A DNA stretch of 64,000 nucleotides from Salinithrix halophila (GCF_042650125.1 NZ_JBHSAP010000009.1:1-64000); one strand, 5' to 3'; shown: positions 40,898 through 50,284, counted from the stretch's first letter. Notes: generated from the letters alone by a model not told the origin. Made by a program: numbers and translations.

Positions 40898-42592
40898 CTA
40901 TTCGACGGCAAACAAGAAGAAATAAAGCGGTTGTCCGCCGTAATGGACATCATATTCGACCTCGGGATAGTTGCGGCTCAGATAGTCAGTCAACTCTTTC
41001 ACCTGGGCATCCGTCACATCTTTTCCATAGAGGATGGTCACCACGTCGGCTCCTTCGGCCAGCATCTTGGAAAGGAGATCCCGTGAAGTAGCCAGTAAGC
41101 TTCCTCCAACCGTGAGGATCTTCCCTTCTTTAATCCCAAGAAAGTCGCCCTCTTCGATTTTTCCGCCCTCGTATTGGGAGTCCCTCACCGCATAAGTGAC
41201 CTCCCCGGACTGAACCGCATCGACACTCTCCAGCATCCGACCCTGGTTCTCCCCGACTTCCTCTTCGGGATTAAAGGCAAGAAGAGCGGCCAGACCTTGG
41301 GGAATGGTTCGTGTAGGCAGAACCGTCACTGGCATTTCGACCAGTTCTACTACTTGCTCCGCCGTCAGGATGATGTTTTTATTGTTAGGGAGAATGAAGA
41401 TGTGTTCCGCATGAACCCCATCGATTGCTCGCACGATTTCCTCGGTGCTGGGATTCATTGTTTGTCCGCCTTGAATAACCACATCAACACCAAGACTGCG
41501 GTAGATATCGGCGATCCCGTCACCAGCGGCAACTGCCACAAATCCGAAGGGTTTCTTCTCCGGCTTCTCATCCGGAGTTGCCACTGCCGTATGACCTTCC
41601 CGCTCTAGAATGCCGCTGTGCTGTTCCCTCATGTTCTCGATCTTGATCCGCGTCAAGTCCCCAAAACGCTGAGCATAGCTCAGGGTCTCCCCAGGATGTT
41701 CGGCATGGATATGCACTTTAACCAGATCATCGTCGGCCACCACCAGAAGGGAGTCGCCGAAACGACCCATATCGGAACGGAACTGCTCCTCATCGAACCC
41801 GGCCAGCCGGCTTTTTTCGGCGTCAAGCCGTACGATGAACTCCGTGCAGTACCCATGTTCAATCTGATCCGTATTGAAGTGGGACTGGGCACTCCGTTGA
41901 TGGGCGATCTCAGCGATCGTTTCCATAGCTGGAGAGGACACTGCTTTTTCAGCCACCGAATAAGATACCTCTTCCCCGGTTAGGGCAGCCAAAAAACCTT
42001 CATATATCGTGACCAGGCCCTGGCCACCGGCATCCACAACGCCCGCCTGCGCCAAGACCGGCAGGAGATTCGGCGTTTTCTCCAAGGAAAGCCTCGCCTC
42101 TTCTAAGACGGTCTCCATCACGGCAACCGCATCATCCGTTTTACGGGCTTTGGCCACCCCCTTCTCCGCTGCCTCCCGAGCAACCGTGAGGACCGTGCCT
42201 TCCACGGGCTTGATAACCGCTTTGTAGGCGGTCGCCACCCCCTGTTTCAGCCCTTCGGCGAATGTGCGGGCATTCAAGGTCTCCTTGTCCGCCACTCCTT
42301 TGCCGAAACCTCGGAAGAGCTGGGACAAAATCACCCCGGAGTTCCCGCGAGCCCCCATCAAAAGCCCCTTCGAAAGCGCTTCCGCCAACTGGCCCACATG
42401 ACTGCTGGAAGCGGATTTTCTATCCAATTCTTTCGCTCCCGAAGTCAAGGTCAGGTTCATATTGGTCCCGGTATCCCCGTCAGGAACGGGGAAAACATTG
42501 AGGGCGTTCACCTTGTCCACGTGGGAATCCAACCGCTCGGCCCCCGCCCGGATCATATTTGTAAATAGCTTCGCGTCTATCTGCTTTACCAA
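40898..42592 (-). CDS. fakA: Fatty acid kinase FakA (YloV, DAK2 domain)
   Basis: A 564-residue kinase with an N-terminal DAK2 (dihydroxyacetone kinase-like) ATP-binding domain carrying NVFPVPDGDTGTNM and GARGNSGVILSQ, a middle domain, and a C-terminal domain (ILPNNKNIILTAEQ, DVVTILYGKDVTD). With a FakB/DegV protein it phosphorylates free fatty acids for phospholipid synthesis. It follows yloU by 12 bp. Confidence 0.95.
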   Translation of the reverse strand: MVKQIDAKLFTNMIRAGAERLDSHVDKVNALNVFPVPDGDTGTNMNLTLTSGAKELDRKSASSSHVGQLAEALSKGLLMGARGNSGVILSQLFRGFGKGVADKETLNARTFAEGLKQGVATAYKAVIKPVEGTVLTVAREAAEKGVAKARKTDDAVAVMETVLEEARLSLEKTPNLLPVLAQAGVVDAGGQGLVTIYEGFLAALTGEEVSYSVAEKAVSSPAMETIAEIAHQRSAQSHFNTDQIEHGYCTEFIVRLDAEKSRLAGFDEEQFRSDMGRFGDSLLVVADDDLVKVHIHAEHPGETLSYAQRFGDLTRIKIENMREQHSGILEREGHTAVATPDEKPEKKPFGFVAVAAGDGIADIYRSLGVDVVIQGGQTMNPSTEEIVRAIDGVHAEHIFILPNNKNIILTAEQVVELVEMPVTVLPTRTIPQGLAALLAFNPEEEVGENQGRMLESVDAVQSGEVTYAVRDSQYEGGKIEEGDFLGIKEGKILTVGGSLLATSRDLLSKMLAEGADVVTILYGKDVTDAQVKELTDYLSRNYPEVEYDVHYGGQPLYFFLFAVE

Positions 42593-42604
42593 CAGGGGTC
42601 CCCC

Positions 42605-42970
42605 TTACTCTTCGTTGACCAACCGCACACCCTGTACAAAAATGTTCACCCGTTGAACCGTGATACCAACCATCTGGTCAAGCGTATACTTCACTTTCGA
42701 CTGCACATTGTGCGCCACCTCGGAAATTTTTGTGCCGTAACCGACAATGATGTGCATGTCGATCTCCATCTCGTTGTCTTGGCTTTTCACTTCAATGCCT
42801 TTGCTCCAATTTTCCCGGCCCAAGAGTTCAGCGATCCCATCTTTCAACTGACTGCGGGAAGCCATCCCCACCAATCCATAACAATCCATGGCTGCAACGC
42901 CTGCAATGATGGCGATCACATCGTTGGAGACTTCGATCTGGCCGAAGTTTGTACTTACATCCAAGGTCAT
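42605..42970 (-). CDS. yloU: Asp23/Gls24 family envelope protein YloU
   Basis: A 121-residue Asp23/Gls24 protein (VIAIIAGVAAMDCYGLVGM, VDMHIIVGYGTKISEVAHNVQ-like region, VQRVNIFVQGVRL). Members are abundant proteins near the cell envelope and the gene is found next to fakA in most Firmicutes. The exact role is not known. A TACAAT box lies upstream on the minus strand. Confidence 0.93.
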   Translation of the reverse strand: MTLDVSTNFGQIEVSNDVIAIIAGVAAMDCYGLVGMASRSQLKDGIAELLGRENWSKGIEVKSQDNEMEIDMHIIVGYGTKISEVAHNVQSKVKYTLDQMVGITVQRVNIFVQGVRLVNEE

Positions 42971-43078
42971 CCAACATTCCTCCCAATAAGGGGTATCCTT
43001 ACACAGTTAGACTCATTGTACAATATCAGTATAAGGAAGAAAAGCAACCAGTCTTATCATACTTGAGGCCCCCTGTTC

Positions 43079-43107
43079 TTGCAAGGGAGAAACACGTGTG
43101 CTAAAAT
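43079..43107 (+). promoter_or_regulatory. SigA-type promoter of rpmB
   Basis: TTGCAA and TAAAAT are separated by 17 bp on the plus strand. The resulting leader of about 135 nt contains several short inverted repeats and could hold a ribosomal-protein feedback structure, but no known fold was recognised. Confidence 0.65.
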
Positions 43108-43250
43108 GGTTTAGTATTTTTGTTGCCAGATTGTCCCCGGAAGGACAGGGGGTTGGGGAGCAAAAAACCGGTTAGGAACACCCTTTCGGGAGAATGGTGG
43201 AGCCATTCGGAAACCCTCATTCTTCCGACCGATGTCAGGAGGTGGGGAAC

Positions 43251-43439
43251 ATGGCACGTCGTTGCTACATCACCGGCAAAGAGGGCCGCACCGGCAACAA
43301 GGTGAGCCACTCCAACCGGAAAAGCCGTCGTAAATGGGGAGCGAACGTCCAAAAGGTACGCATCCTCGTGGACGGAAAACCGAAACGCGTATACGTGAGT
43401 ACGAAAGCCCTCAAATCGGGCAAAGTGACCCGCGTCTAA
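43251..43439 (+). CDS. rpmB: 50S ribosomal protein L28
   Basis: A 62-residue L28 with ARRCYITGKEGRTGN, SRRKWGANVQKVRIL and STKALKSGKV. It lacks the CxxC pairs of the zinc-binding form. AGGAGGTG precedes the ATG. It is one of few plus-strand genes, divergent from yloU as in B. subtilis. Confidence 0.98.
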   Translation: MARRCYITGKEGRTGNKVSHSNRKSRRKWGANVQKVRILVDGKPKRVYVSTKALKSGKVTRV

Positions 43440-43445
43440 GTCTGA

Positions 43446-43471
43446 AAAGCACCGCTTCCGGGTGCTTTTTT
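43446..43471 (+). terminator. Terminator after rpmB
   Basis: GCACC-GCTTCCG-GGTGC with flanking A and T runs (six T) follows the rpmB stop by a few bases. Confidence 0.85.
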
Positions 43472-43487
43472 GCTGTCCATCACATCG

Positions 43488-43515
43488 AAACCCGGCCTAA
43501 GAGGGACCGGGTTTT
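43488..43515 (+). terminator. Second hairpin after rpmB
   Basis: AAACCCGG / CCGGGTTT forms an 8-bp stem with an 11-nt loop and a short T tail. It may be a back-up terminator for rpmB and could also act on transcripts of spoVM from the other side. Confidence 0.6.
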
Positions 43516-43634
43516 CTTTATCCCGCACACCGGATTGGGTTGGGAAAGCGGAAATCGCCCAGGTTTCCGGGCGATCGATGATTGGCAGATGGAATCAGTT
43601 CGGTTGCCTGCATGAGGTTCCGGCGGATGAAAAC

Positions 43635-43718
43635 TCAACTTTGTTTGTTAAAAACGCCCAGCAGGGCCTTGACCATCCCGCCAAGGATCTTTGGGAGTTT
43701 GATGGTGTAGAATTTCAC
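43635..43718 (-). CDS. spoVM: Stage V sporulation protein SpoVM
   Basis: The 27-residue frame reads VKFYTIKLPKILGG followed by MVKALLGVF and a short polar end. This matches SpoVM, the amphipathic peptide that recognises the convex forespore membrane and anchors the coat base protein SpoIVA. Family residues are kept (start KFYTIKLPK, proline at 9, GG at 13-14). Translation starts at GTG with GGAGGGG upstream. It lies between thiN and rpmB, exactly as in B. subtilis. Confidence 0.95.
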   Translation of the reverse strand: MKFYTIKLPKILGGMVKALLGVFNKQS

Positions 43719-43887
43719 CCCTACCCCTCCTTCGTCTTGATCGAAGCGCGCTCTCCCCGCCACACACTTATTTATATTCTATAGGGGGTGGCACGTACCT
43801 AGAACCGGAATCACAGCACGCCCAAATCCGGTTCCATCCGGCGGGGACAAGTTGTCGACCTCCCTTTGGACAGCTCCTTCCCACTAT

Positions 43888-43919
43888 AAAAAAAACGCCG
43901 ACTTCGCACAGCGTCAGCG
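43888..43919 (-). terminator. Terminator at the end of thiN
   Basis: CGCTGA/TCGGCG (one G-U pair) is followed on the minus strand by eight T residues. The stem begins within the thiN stop region. Confidence 0.65.
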
Positions 43920-44567
43920 ATCCCTGCTCTCCATCACCAATAACTGCCCCTCTCGGATTCGGACATGAGCCGTCTTCCCCGTCAGCTCATTGCTGATTCC
44001 GACCGGATTTTCCCGCGTCAGGCATGCATGGGTCAGGGGGTAGAGGAACCCTTCCAAGGTCACGCCCTCCACTCGATCCGTCAGGGCAAGGAGGGAAACA
44101 TAGCGGAATTCCCCTCCTGTCATAACCAGTGCCCCGCGTTCCCCCGTCAACAAACGAATTCGATTGTACTGGTTGCGAATCACCCCATGAACGCCACATG
44201 CTTCAATACGTTCCAGCAACAACAAGTTAGCGAAGGCATGATCCATCCGTGGTCCTCCCAGACCGCCCAGTATGAGGATCTCCTCCGGGTCTTCCTCCAA
44301 TCCCCTCTCCACGGCATATCGGGTGTCGGTCATATCCTTCGCTGCTGGAAGTTCTTCTACCGGGATCCCTCTTTCCAACAGACGTTGGACTACCTCCGTC
44401 GCCACCGTATCAAAGTCTCCCACCGCTCGGTGAAAAGGGACGCTGTTTTCCAACAAAGGCAAAATTCCTCCATCTACGCCGATGACCGTATCCTCTGCCT
44501 GAATCTGTTTTAAATCCGAAAGATCCGTCTCTCCTCCGGCCACGATCACAACACGTCGACAGCCCAT
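43914..44567 (-). CDS. thiN: Thiamine pyrophosphokinase
   Basis: A 217-residue enzyme that makes thiamine pyrophosphate from thiamine and ATP. VIGVDGGILPLLENSVPFHRAVGDFDTV and LGGLGGPRMDHAFANLLLLE-type motifs are typical. The chosen ATG has GGGGGGACGAG upstream; an ATG eight codons earlier is less likely. It lies downstream of rpe. Confidence 0.93.
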   Translation of the reverse strand: MGCRRVVIVAGGETDLSDLKQIQAEDTVIGVDGGILPLLENSVPFHRAVGDFDTVATEVVQRLLERGIPVEELPAAKDMTDTRYAVERGLEEDPEEILILGGLGGPRMDHAFANLLLLERIEACGVHGVIRNQYNRIRLLTGERGALVMTGGEFRYVSLLALTDRVEGVTLEGFLYPLTHACLTRENPVGISNELTGKTAHVRIREGQLLVMESRDR

Positions 44568-44591
44568 CTCGTCCCCCCTTCCCATGAACAC

Positions 44592-45269
44592 TCAGACTAA
44601 ACTACCGTCGCCTAGACTCCCACCACGGCGGATGGCTGCGATCGCAGCTTCCCGATCCTCCTCGCCAAAAACCGCCGACCCTGCCACCAGGACCGTCGCT
44701 CCTACAGCAGCACATTGCCGGGCCGTCTCGGGATTGATGCCTCCATCCACCTCGATTTCCCTTCCAGTGAGATTCCGTTCCCTCAGCATCCGGTTCACTT
44801 CGGCGATTTTATCCACCACCCCGGGTATGAAGGTTTGTCCTCCGAAACCCGGATTGACTGTCATCAATAGGATCAAATCCAGATCAGGCAGGATGGGTTT
44901 CAGGGTAGACGCCGGAGTAGCTGGGTTGAGAACCACACCTGCTTTTGCTCCCGTTTCCTTGATCAAATGGACGGTTCGATGCAAATGGGCACAAGCCTCC
45001 GCATGAACGGAGATCCAGTCTGCTCCCGCCTTGGCGAAAGCCGGTATGTAACGATCCGGGTCTTCAATCATCAGATGAACATCCAGAGGCAACTCCGTAC
45101 GGGGCCGAATAGCTTCGACGATCAGCGGCCCAATGGTGATATTGGGGACGAACCGACCGTCCATGACATCCACATGGATCCAGTCCGCCCCTCCTCGTTC
45201 CACGTCCGCTACCTCCTCACCCAGACGAGAAAAATCGGCAGATAAGATGGAAGGTGCAAGCTTGACCAT
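44592..45269 (-). CDS. rpe: Ribulose-phosphate 3-epimerase
   Basis: A 225-residue TIM-barrel enzyme of the pentose phosphate pathway. It has LAPSILSADFSRL, HVDVMDGRFVPNIT, DVHLMI, VNPGFGGQ and VDGGIN, which bind the metal and phosphate. It starts 3 bp after the stop of rsgA. Confidence 0.97.
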   Translation of the reverse strand: MVKLAPSILSADFSRLGEEVADVERGGADWIHVDVMDGRFVPNITIGPLIVEAIRPRTELPLDVHLMIEDPDRYIPAFAKAGADWISVHAEACAHLHRTVHLIKETGAKAGVVLNPATPASTLKPILPDLDLILLMTVNPGFGGQTFIPGVVDKIAEVNRMLRERNLTGREIEVDGGINPETARQCAAVGATVLVAGSAVFGEEDREAAIAAIRRGGSLGDGSLV

Positions 45270-45272
45270 GAT

Positions 45273-46148
45273 TCAATACCTCCGTTGTTCGTGGATTTCT
45301 TCGAGGAATTGCCGGTAGTTCCGGTAGCGTCCCCTGTCGATCTCTCCCCGCTCCACCGCTTGTTGGACAGCACAGCCGGGTTCGTTTTTGTGAAGACAGC
45401 CCCGGAATTTACAGTCTGGCGCCCGAAGAGCCATCTCCGGGAAACAGGCGGAGAGTTCTATCTCCTCCATTCCAGTGAAACCAAGTTGGCTAAACCCAGG
45501 AGTGTCAGCTACCTGACCTCCTTCCGGAAGTTCCAGGATTTCCACTTGACGCGTGGTATGCCGTCCTCGGCCCAACTTGCGGCTCACTTCACCGGTGGCC
45601 AGTTCCAGTGAAGGAAGGACCGCATTCAAAAGAGAGGATTTGCCCACCCCAGACTGACCTGCGAACACGGACAGCCTTCCGGCCAATTCCTTTTTCAGGA
45701 CATCAATACCGATCCCTTCCCGAACGCTGGTGATGAGGACCGGATAGCCTGCCGGATTGTAAATGGCCCGTACCCGGTCTACCTCTGCTTCTTCACCGGC
45801 AAGATCCCGTTTTGTCAGGCAAATAAGGATCTCTAGTCCCTCCCGCTCAGCATGAACGAGAAAACGATCAAGAAGGTCGAGGGAGAGATCCGGTTCCCGG
45901 AAAGAGCCCACCACTACTGCCTGGTCGACATTGGCAATGGGCGGACGGATGAGTTCCGTCTCCCGGGAGTAAATATCCGTCACGACCCCTTCCCCGTTCT
46001 CCGTATAGTTAAATTGGACCCGATCCCCCACGAGGGGAGACCACTTCCTCTTCTTAAAAACGCCCCGGGCACGGCACTGCACATCCCCCTCCGGCGTACG
46101 AACATAGTAGAAGCCACTGATGGCCTTTACGATCTGCCCTTCCGGCAT
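45273..46148 (-). CDS. rsgA: Small-subunit maturation GTPase RsgA (CpgA)
   Basis: A 291-residue circularly permuted GTPase acting late in 30S assembly. An OB-fold N-terminus (VKAISGFYYV) is followed by LTKRDL (G4), GQSGVGKSSLLNAV (G1), DTPGFSQLGF (G3) and a zinc site (CKFRGCLHKNEPGCAVQ). ATG 46148 follows AGGAGGG. In B. subtilis the protein is phosphorylated by PrkC, encoded just upstream. Confidence 0.96.
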   Translation of the reverse strand: MPEGQIVKAISGFYYVRTPEGDVQCRARGVFKKRKWSPLVGDRVQFNYTENGEGVVTDIYSRETELIRPPIANVDQAVVVGSFREPDLSLDLLDRFLVHAEREGLEILICLTKRDLAGEEAEVDRVRAIYNPAGYPVLITSVREGIGIDVLKKELAGRLSVFAGQSGVGKSSLLNAVLPSLELATGEVSRKLGRGRHTTRQVEILELPEGGQVADTPGFSQLGFTGMEEIELSACFPEMALRAPDCKFRGCLHKNEPGCAVQQAVERGEIDRGRYRNYRQFLEEIHEQRRY

Positions 46149-46181
46149 ACCGTCCCTCCTCGATTCATGTTGGTAAATTGG

Positions 46182-46216
46182 TAAAAATGAAAGGGAACGA
46201 GGCTGCCGCCTCGTTC
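46182..46216 (-). terminator. Hairpin between prkC and rsgA
   Basis: A perfect 9-bp stem GAACGAGGC / GCCTCGTTC (loop 4 nt) is followed on the minus strand by CCTTTCATTTTT. It may reduce read-through from prpC-prkC into rsgA-rpe-thiN. Confidence 0.5.
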
Positions 46217-46251
46217 TCATTATGTTCCAAGATACCTGTGGTGATCAATAA

Positions 46252-48048
46252 TCAGTTGTGCGGAGGCGGTTCAGCGTTACGCCCTTTTTGGGAGCTGGCT
46301 ATCCAGACCTTGATCGTTCCACCACGTTCCACCCGTTTTCCCGGGGCAGGATCGGTCGCAAAAGCTTTCCCTGTCTGAACCCCCCCGTGGGGCCAATAGA
46401 TAATTTCAATCCGATAATCGGAGGTGCTGCCAATACTGCTCTCATATTCCCCGACTAAATTTGGTACCTTTACGGTTCCCTCTTTACCGTTGACGTACAA
46501 CTTAATTGGCGTATTCACCTTCACCTTTTGGTCGGGCTTCGGTTTCTGGTCGTGAATCTGGCCATTATCGTACTTGGAGTCGTATCCTTCCTTCACCGCT
46601 TCAACGTCAGTGAAGCCCATTTCCCGGAGCTTCTCCTTCGCCTCTTTTGGATTGGAGCCCAGCACGTTCACCATCTTCACCTGATCCGATCCCGAACTGA
46701 CGAAGAGGTCCACGGTGGACCCCTCCTTCACTGGCGAACCGGCTTTCTCTGACTGACGAACGACGATCCCTTTTTTCTTATTGCTGGGCACCTCTTGGAA
46801 GTTTACCTTCAATCCTTCCTCATCTAGGACTTCCTGTGCCTCAACCTGGGTTTTCTGGAGCACATCGGGCATCTTTGCAGAATCCTTGCCCAGCCAACCC
46901 ATCAGGGTATCGAAGGCGAAAAGGGCCAGAGAAACAATCACGATAAAGGTAAATAGACCAAACAGCGCTTTCTGCCACCAAGGCATGTTGGCCTGGACGT
47001 TTTCCAGCCAGACGACAGTTCGCTCCAGCACTGTCTTATCCTTGTCGGCGGGAACCCGGCGCAGCCGCTCCAGGTTAGCTAAAGTCTGTTGTCCCACCTG
47101 GGAGCGCTGGGTTTCACCTCGAGGATCCCCGCTTTCCTCCCCAGGACGACTACCGATGGTTGCCATCGGCTTCGTGGCTGCGTTATCTCCGCCGGTTCGC
47201 CATCGGGGCTCGTCAGCAGGAGCACCCGTATGGAATACCGCATCGATTTCCTGTTTCATCGCCCGAGCCGACTCATAACGGTCATCCGGGTTTTTCTCAA
47301 GCGCCCGCAAAATGATGTTATGAATTGAACGCGGGACATTGGGATTCAGCTTGGCAGGATCTACTGCGGGTTCCTGCAAGTGCTTCATAGCGATCGAAAT
47401 CGCGGAATCACCGTCAAAAGGCAGCTCCCCAGTCACCATTTCATACAAGACCACACCAAGGGAGTAAATGTCCGATTTTTCCCCGATGACGCCCCCGCGA
47501 GCTTGTTCCGGTGAAAAATAGTGAACCGAACCCATTACCGAACCGGCTTGGGTGATCGTTGAAGAGCTGGTGGCCCGAGCGATCCCAAAGTCGGTCACTT
47601 TAGCCCGCCCGTTGTATCCGAGCAAGATATTGTGGGGCTTCACATCCCGGTGGATAATCTGGTTTTCGTGGGAATAGGCCAGAGCATCACAGATTTGAGA
47701 CGCAATGGAGATGATCTCCTCAGGGGTGAGAGGGCTGTACTGCTGAATGTATTCCTTCAGGGTCGGCCCTTCGATGTATTCCATCACGATGTAGTGCGTA
47801 TGATTCTCCTGTCCCACGTCGAAAACCCCGACAATGTTAGGATGGGACAAACTGGCGGCAGCCTGGGCTTCCCGGCTGAACCGCCGCACGAACTCGGAGT
47901 CATTGCTCAGACTTTCATTAAGGACTTTGATAGCGACATAACGGTTCAACAGCACGTCCCGCGCCTTGTACACCACGGCCATCCCGCCGCCACCCACGCG
48001 GCTGATCACCTCGTAGCGGCCGCCTAACTTTCTGCCTTCCACTGACAT
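46252..48048 (-). CDS. prkC: PASTA-domain serine/threonine kinase PrkC
   Basis: A 598-residue membrane kinase. The cytoplasmic domain has the glycine loop VGGGGMAVVYKA, the ATP lysine (Lys41, VAIK), HRDVKPHN and TDFGIA. A transmembrane helix follows (GLFTFIVIVSLALFAF), then about three extracellular PASTA repeats that bind muropeptides (MPDVLQKTQ, VNVLGSNPKEAKEKL, VPNLVGEY). It controls germination and stationary-phase responses. It lies 17 bp after prpC, its phosphatase. Confidence 0.97.
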   Translation of the reverse strand: MSVEGRKLGGRYEVISRVGGGGMAVVYKARDVLLNRYVAIKVLNESLSNDSEFVRRFSREAQAAASLSHPNIVGVFDVGQENHTHYIVMEYIEGPTLKEYIQQYSPLTPEEIISIASQICDALAYSHENQIIHRDVKPHNILLGYNGRAKVTDFGIARATSSSTITQAGSVMGSVHYFSPEQARGGVIGEKSDIYSLGVVLYEMVTGELPFDGDSAISIAMKHLQEPAVDPAKLNPNVPRSIHNIILRALEKNPDDRYESARAMKQEIDAVFHTGAPADEPRWRTGGDNAATKPMATIGSRPGEESGDPRGETQRSQVGQQTLANLERLRRVPADKDKTVLERTVVWLENVQANMPWWQKALFGLFTFIVIVSLALFAFDTLMGWLGKDSAKMPDVLQKTQVEAQEVLDEEGLKVNFQEVPSNKKKGIVVRQSEKAGSPVKEGSTVDLFVSSGSDQVKMVNVLGSNPKEAKEKLREMGFTDVEAVKEGYDSKYDNGQIHDQKPKPDQKVKVNTPIKLYVNGKEGTVKVPNLVGEYESSIGSTSDYRIEIIYWPHGGVQTGKAFATDPAPGKRVERGGTIKVWIASSQKGRNAEPPPHN

Positions 48049-48065
48049 CTCACCTCGCTCTCCAC

Positions 48066-48824
48066 TTATTTCTGTTTAGTCGATGTGATGGAGCCGGTAT
48101 GTTTGATCAGAATGATCGATATGTTGTCCGTACCCCCTGCTTCCAGGGCCTGTTCAAGAAGCTGGTCTGCCTGTTTCTGCAGAGGGAGACCAGAGGTGAG
48201 GATCGTTCCGATCTCATCCACGCCTACCATGTTGTACAGACCATCGGAACATAATAGAAGAGTATCCCCCTTGTACCAGGGGGTGACGATCAGGTCAGCC
48301 TCCACTTCTTCGTTGGTACCGACCGCACGGACAATCACATTCCGCTGGGGGTGAACTTTCGCTTCCTCTTCGGTGATTTCGCCGTGTTTTTTAAGCACGT
48401 TGACGAGGGAATGGTCCTCGGTCAGCTGGTACAAACCATCATCATGGAGAAGATAGGCCCGGCTGTCACCGATATGAGCGAGAACAATCTCCTCTTCTCC
48501 CATCACAGCAGCGATCACCGTCGTGCCCATCCCTTTGTACCCCTTGTTTTCCGCCGCCATGTGAAAAACTTCCCGGTTGGCGGAAGCGACTGCGTCTAAT
48601 GTTCGTTTCTGCCGCTCGTCGGACCCCGTTTCCCTCGTCAGGGAGCGAAGTTTCCGCTTAATGACGCGTACCACCGACTGGCTCGCCACATCCCCCGCCT
48701 GGTGCCCGCCCATGCCGTCGGCAACGACAGCGATAGGCACCCCTTCGTCCGACTGAAAAAGGCCGACGCTGTCCTCGTTATAATCTCGTACGCGCCCCTT
48801 ATGGGTATGCCATGCCTTCTCCAT
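48066..48824 (-). CDS. prpC: PP2C-type protein phosphatase PrpC (Stp1)
   Basis: A 252-residue metal-dependent phosphatase that reverses PrkC phosphorylation. The metal-binding acids are in VVADGMGGH, HIGDSRAYLL, LCSDGLYNMV and GGTDNISII. It precedes prkC in the same unit. The 120-bp gap to rlmN holds an inverted repeat GAAGCAG/CTGCTTC. Confidence 0.96.
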   Translation of the reverse strand: MEKAWHTHKGRVRDYNEDSVGLFQSDEGVPIAVVADGMGGHQAGDVASQSVVRVIKRKLRSLTRETGSDERQKRTLDAVASANREVFHMAAENKGYKGMGTTVIAAVMGEEEIVLAHIGDSRAYLLHDDGLYQLTEDHSLVNVLKKHGEITEEEAKVHPQRNVIVRAVGTNEEVEADLIVTPWYKGDTLLLCSDGLYNMVGVDEIGTILTSGLPLQKQADQLLEQALEAGGTDNISIILIKHTGSITSTKQK

Positions 48825-48944
48825 TCCGGTGACCCCTTTCCCTGTTCAATGGAAAATGGAACTGATGGTTTCAAGGGAGGAGGAAGCAGTCAATCGGTTC
48901 TCTCTTCCTGCTTCATTTTGTGTCCTCGCGATCGCCCCACTACA

Positions 48945-49997
48945 TTACGAACTCCTTTTTTCTGCATCCATGTGCTTCGCCCTGAGCTGGCCACAAGCGG
49001 CATCGATATCGCTACCGTGCTCCCGGCGGATCGTTGCCTTCACTTTGTAGGACTCAACGATTTTCTGGAATCGGAAGACCTGGTTGCGCGGTGTTCGAAT
49101 GTAGTTCCGCTCGGGAACGTAGTTGACCGGGATCAGGTTGACCAGAGCACCGCTCCCCGCAAGGAGTTGTCCCAATTCATGGGCATGTTCCGGCTGATCA
49201 TTTTTCCCTCCGATCAGAGCGTACTCATAGGTAATCCGCCGCCCGGTCTGGTCTGAATAGTATTGGCAAGCCTCTAAGAGTTCCTCCAACGGATACCGGC
49301 GGCTAACCGGCATCAGCTTCTTCCTGACCTCCTGGTTTGGTGCGTGCAAGGAGATGGCTAGCACTGCCTGTAACTTCTCATCAGCAAATTTGTAAATGGA
49401 GGGGACAATCCCGCTTGTGGAGACCGTGATGTGTCTCTGGCCGATGCCGAGGCCCCGAGGATCGTTGATCACTCGCATGAACCCGACAGTAGCCTCATAG
49501 TTTTCAAAGGGTTCACCGATTCCCATGATCACAACGGAATGGACCCGGCCACCTTCTCGGTCAAGGTATTTCTGCGCTGCCATCACCTGGGCCACCACTT
49601 CTCCCGTTGTGAGGTCGCGCTTTAGACCACCGAGGGTGGAGGCACAGAATGTACACCCGATCCGGCATCCAACCTGGGTGGTTACACAAACACTGTTTCC
49701 ATAGTTGTGCCGCATAATGACCGTTTCGATCGCGTGTCCGTCATGAAGGCGAAACAGGAATTTGACCGTCCCGTCATCGGATTGCTGCACCGTAAGCGTC
49801 TCCAGGGGTTCCAGTTGGAACTCCTCGGACAGACGCTCCCGGAGGCCCCGGGACAGGTTGGTCATGTCATGGAAAGAATGGACCCGCTTTTTGTAGAGCC
49901 AATCCATCATCTGGTTAGCCCGGAATGCAGGTTCCCCCTGTTTGGTCATCCACTCGGACCAACCGGCGTGTGTCCGGTCGTACGCGAAAGGTTTCAT
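48945..49997 (-). CDS. rlmN: Dual-specificity 23S rRNA/tRNA methyltransferase RlmN
   Basis: A 350-residue radical SAM enzyme that methylates A2503 of 23S rRNA and A37 of tRNAs. The 4Fe-4S cluster is held by CRIGCTFC (Cys111, 115, 118), and a second conserved cysteine lies near the C-terminus (DAACGQL). GIGEPFENY and SLHAPNQEVR are family segments. Confidence 0.96.
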   Translation of the reverse strand: MKPFAYDRTHAGWSEWMTKQGEPAFRANQMMDWLYKKRVHSFHDMTNLSRGLRERLSEEFQLEPLETLTVQQSDDGTVKFLFRLHDGHAIETVIMRHNYGNSVCVTTQVGCRIGCTFCASTLGGLKRDLTTGEVVAQVMAAQKYLDREGGRVHSVVIMGIGEPFENYEATVGFMRVINDPRGLGIGQRHITVSTSGIVPSIYKFADEKLQAVLAISLHAPNQEVRKKLMPVSRRYPLEELLEACQYYSDQTGRRITYEYALIGGKNDQPEHAHELGQLLAGSGALVNLIPVNYVPERNYIRTPRNQVFRFQKIVESYKVKATIRREHGSDIDAACGQLRAKHMDAEKRSS

Positions 49998-50051
49998 AAA
50001 ACGAAAACTCCCTGCAAGTATAAAGTCAAATGATTCCTCAAAACTTTCCTC

Positions 50052-50060
50052 ATTATATCA
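50052..50060 (-). promoter_or_regulatory. Extended -10 promoter of rlmN
   Basis: On the minus strand TGATATAAT is a perfect extended -10 box, 55 bp upstream of rlmN. A second TATAAT occurs about 95 bp further upstream. They restart transcription after the germination operon. The rest of the 350-bp gap shows nothing clear. Confidence 0.6.
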
Positions 50061-50284
50061 GTCTCAAGCCGGAAAAGAAAGGGCGTTAGAACGGGGTTAA
50101 GAAGGGTTTTTGACTATCCAGCCCCCTCTGTTCCCGCCCTCCCTTGATTATAGCCGAAGGAACCGGAATAGGGGGCAATTTTTCAACAACATGGCCTCTT
50201 TCTGCAGGACAATCTTTACAATCTTATGGCCGACCCGAAGTCTCCATGACTTTTTTAGCCTAAAGTCCTATACCAAAGAGGCAA

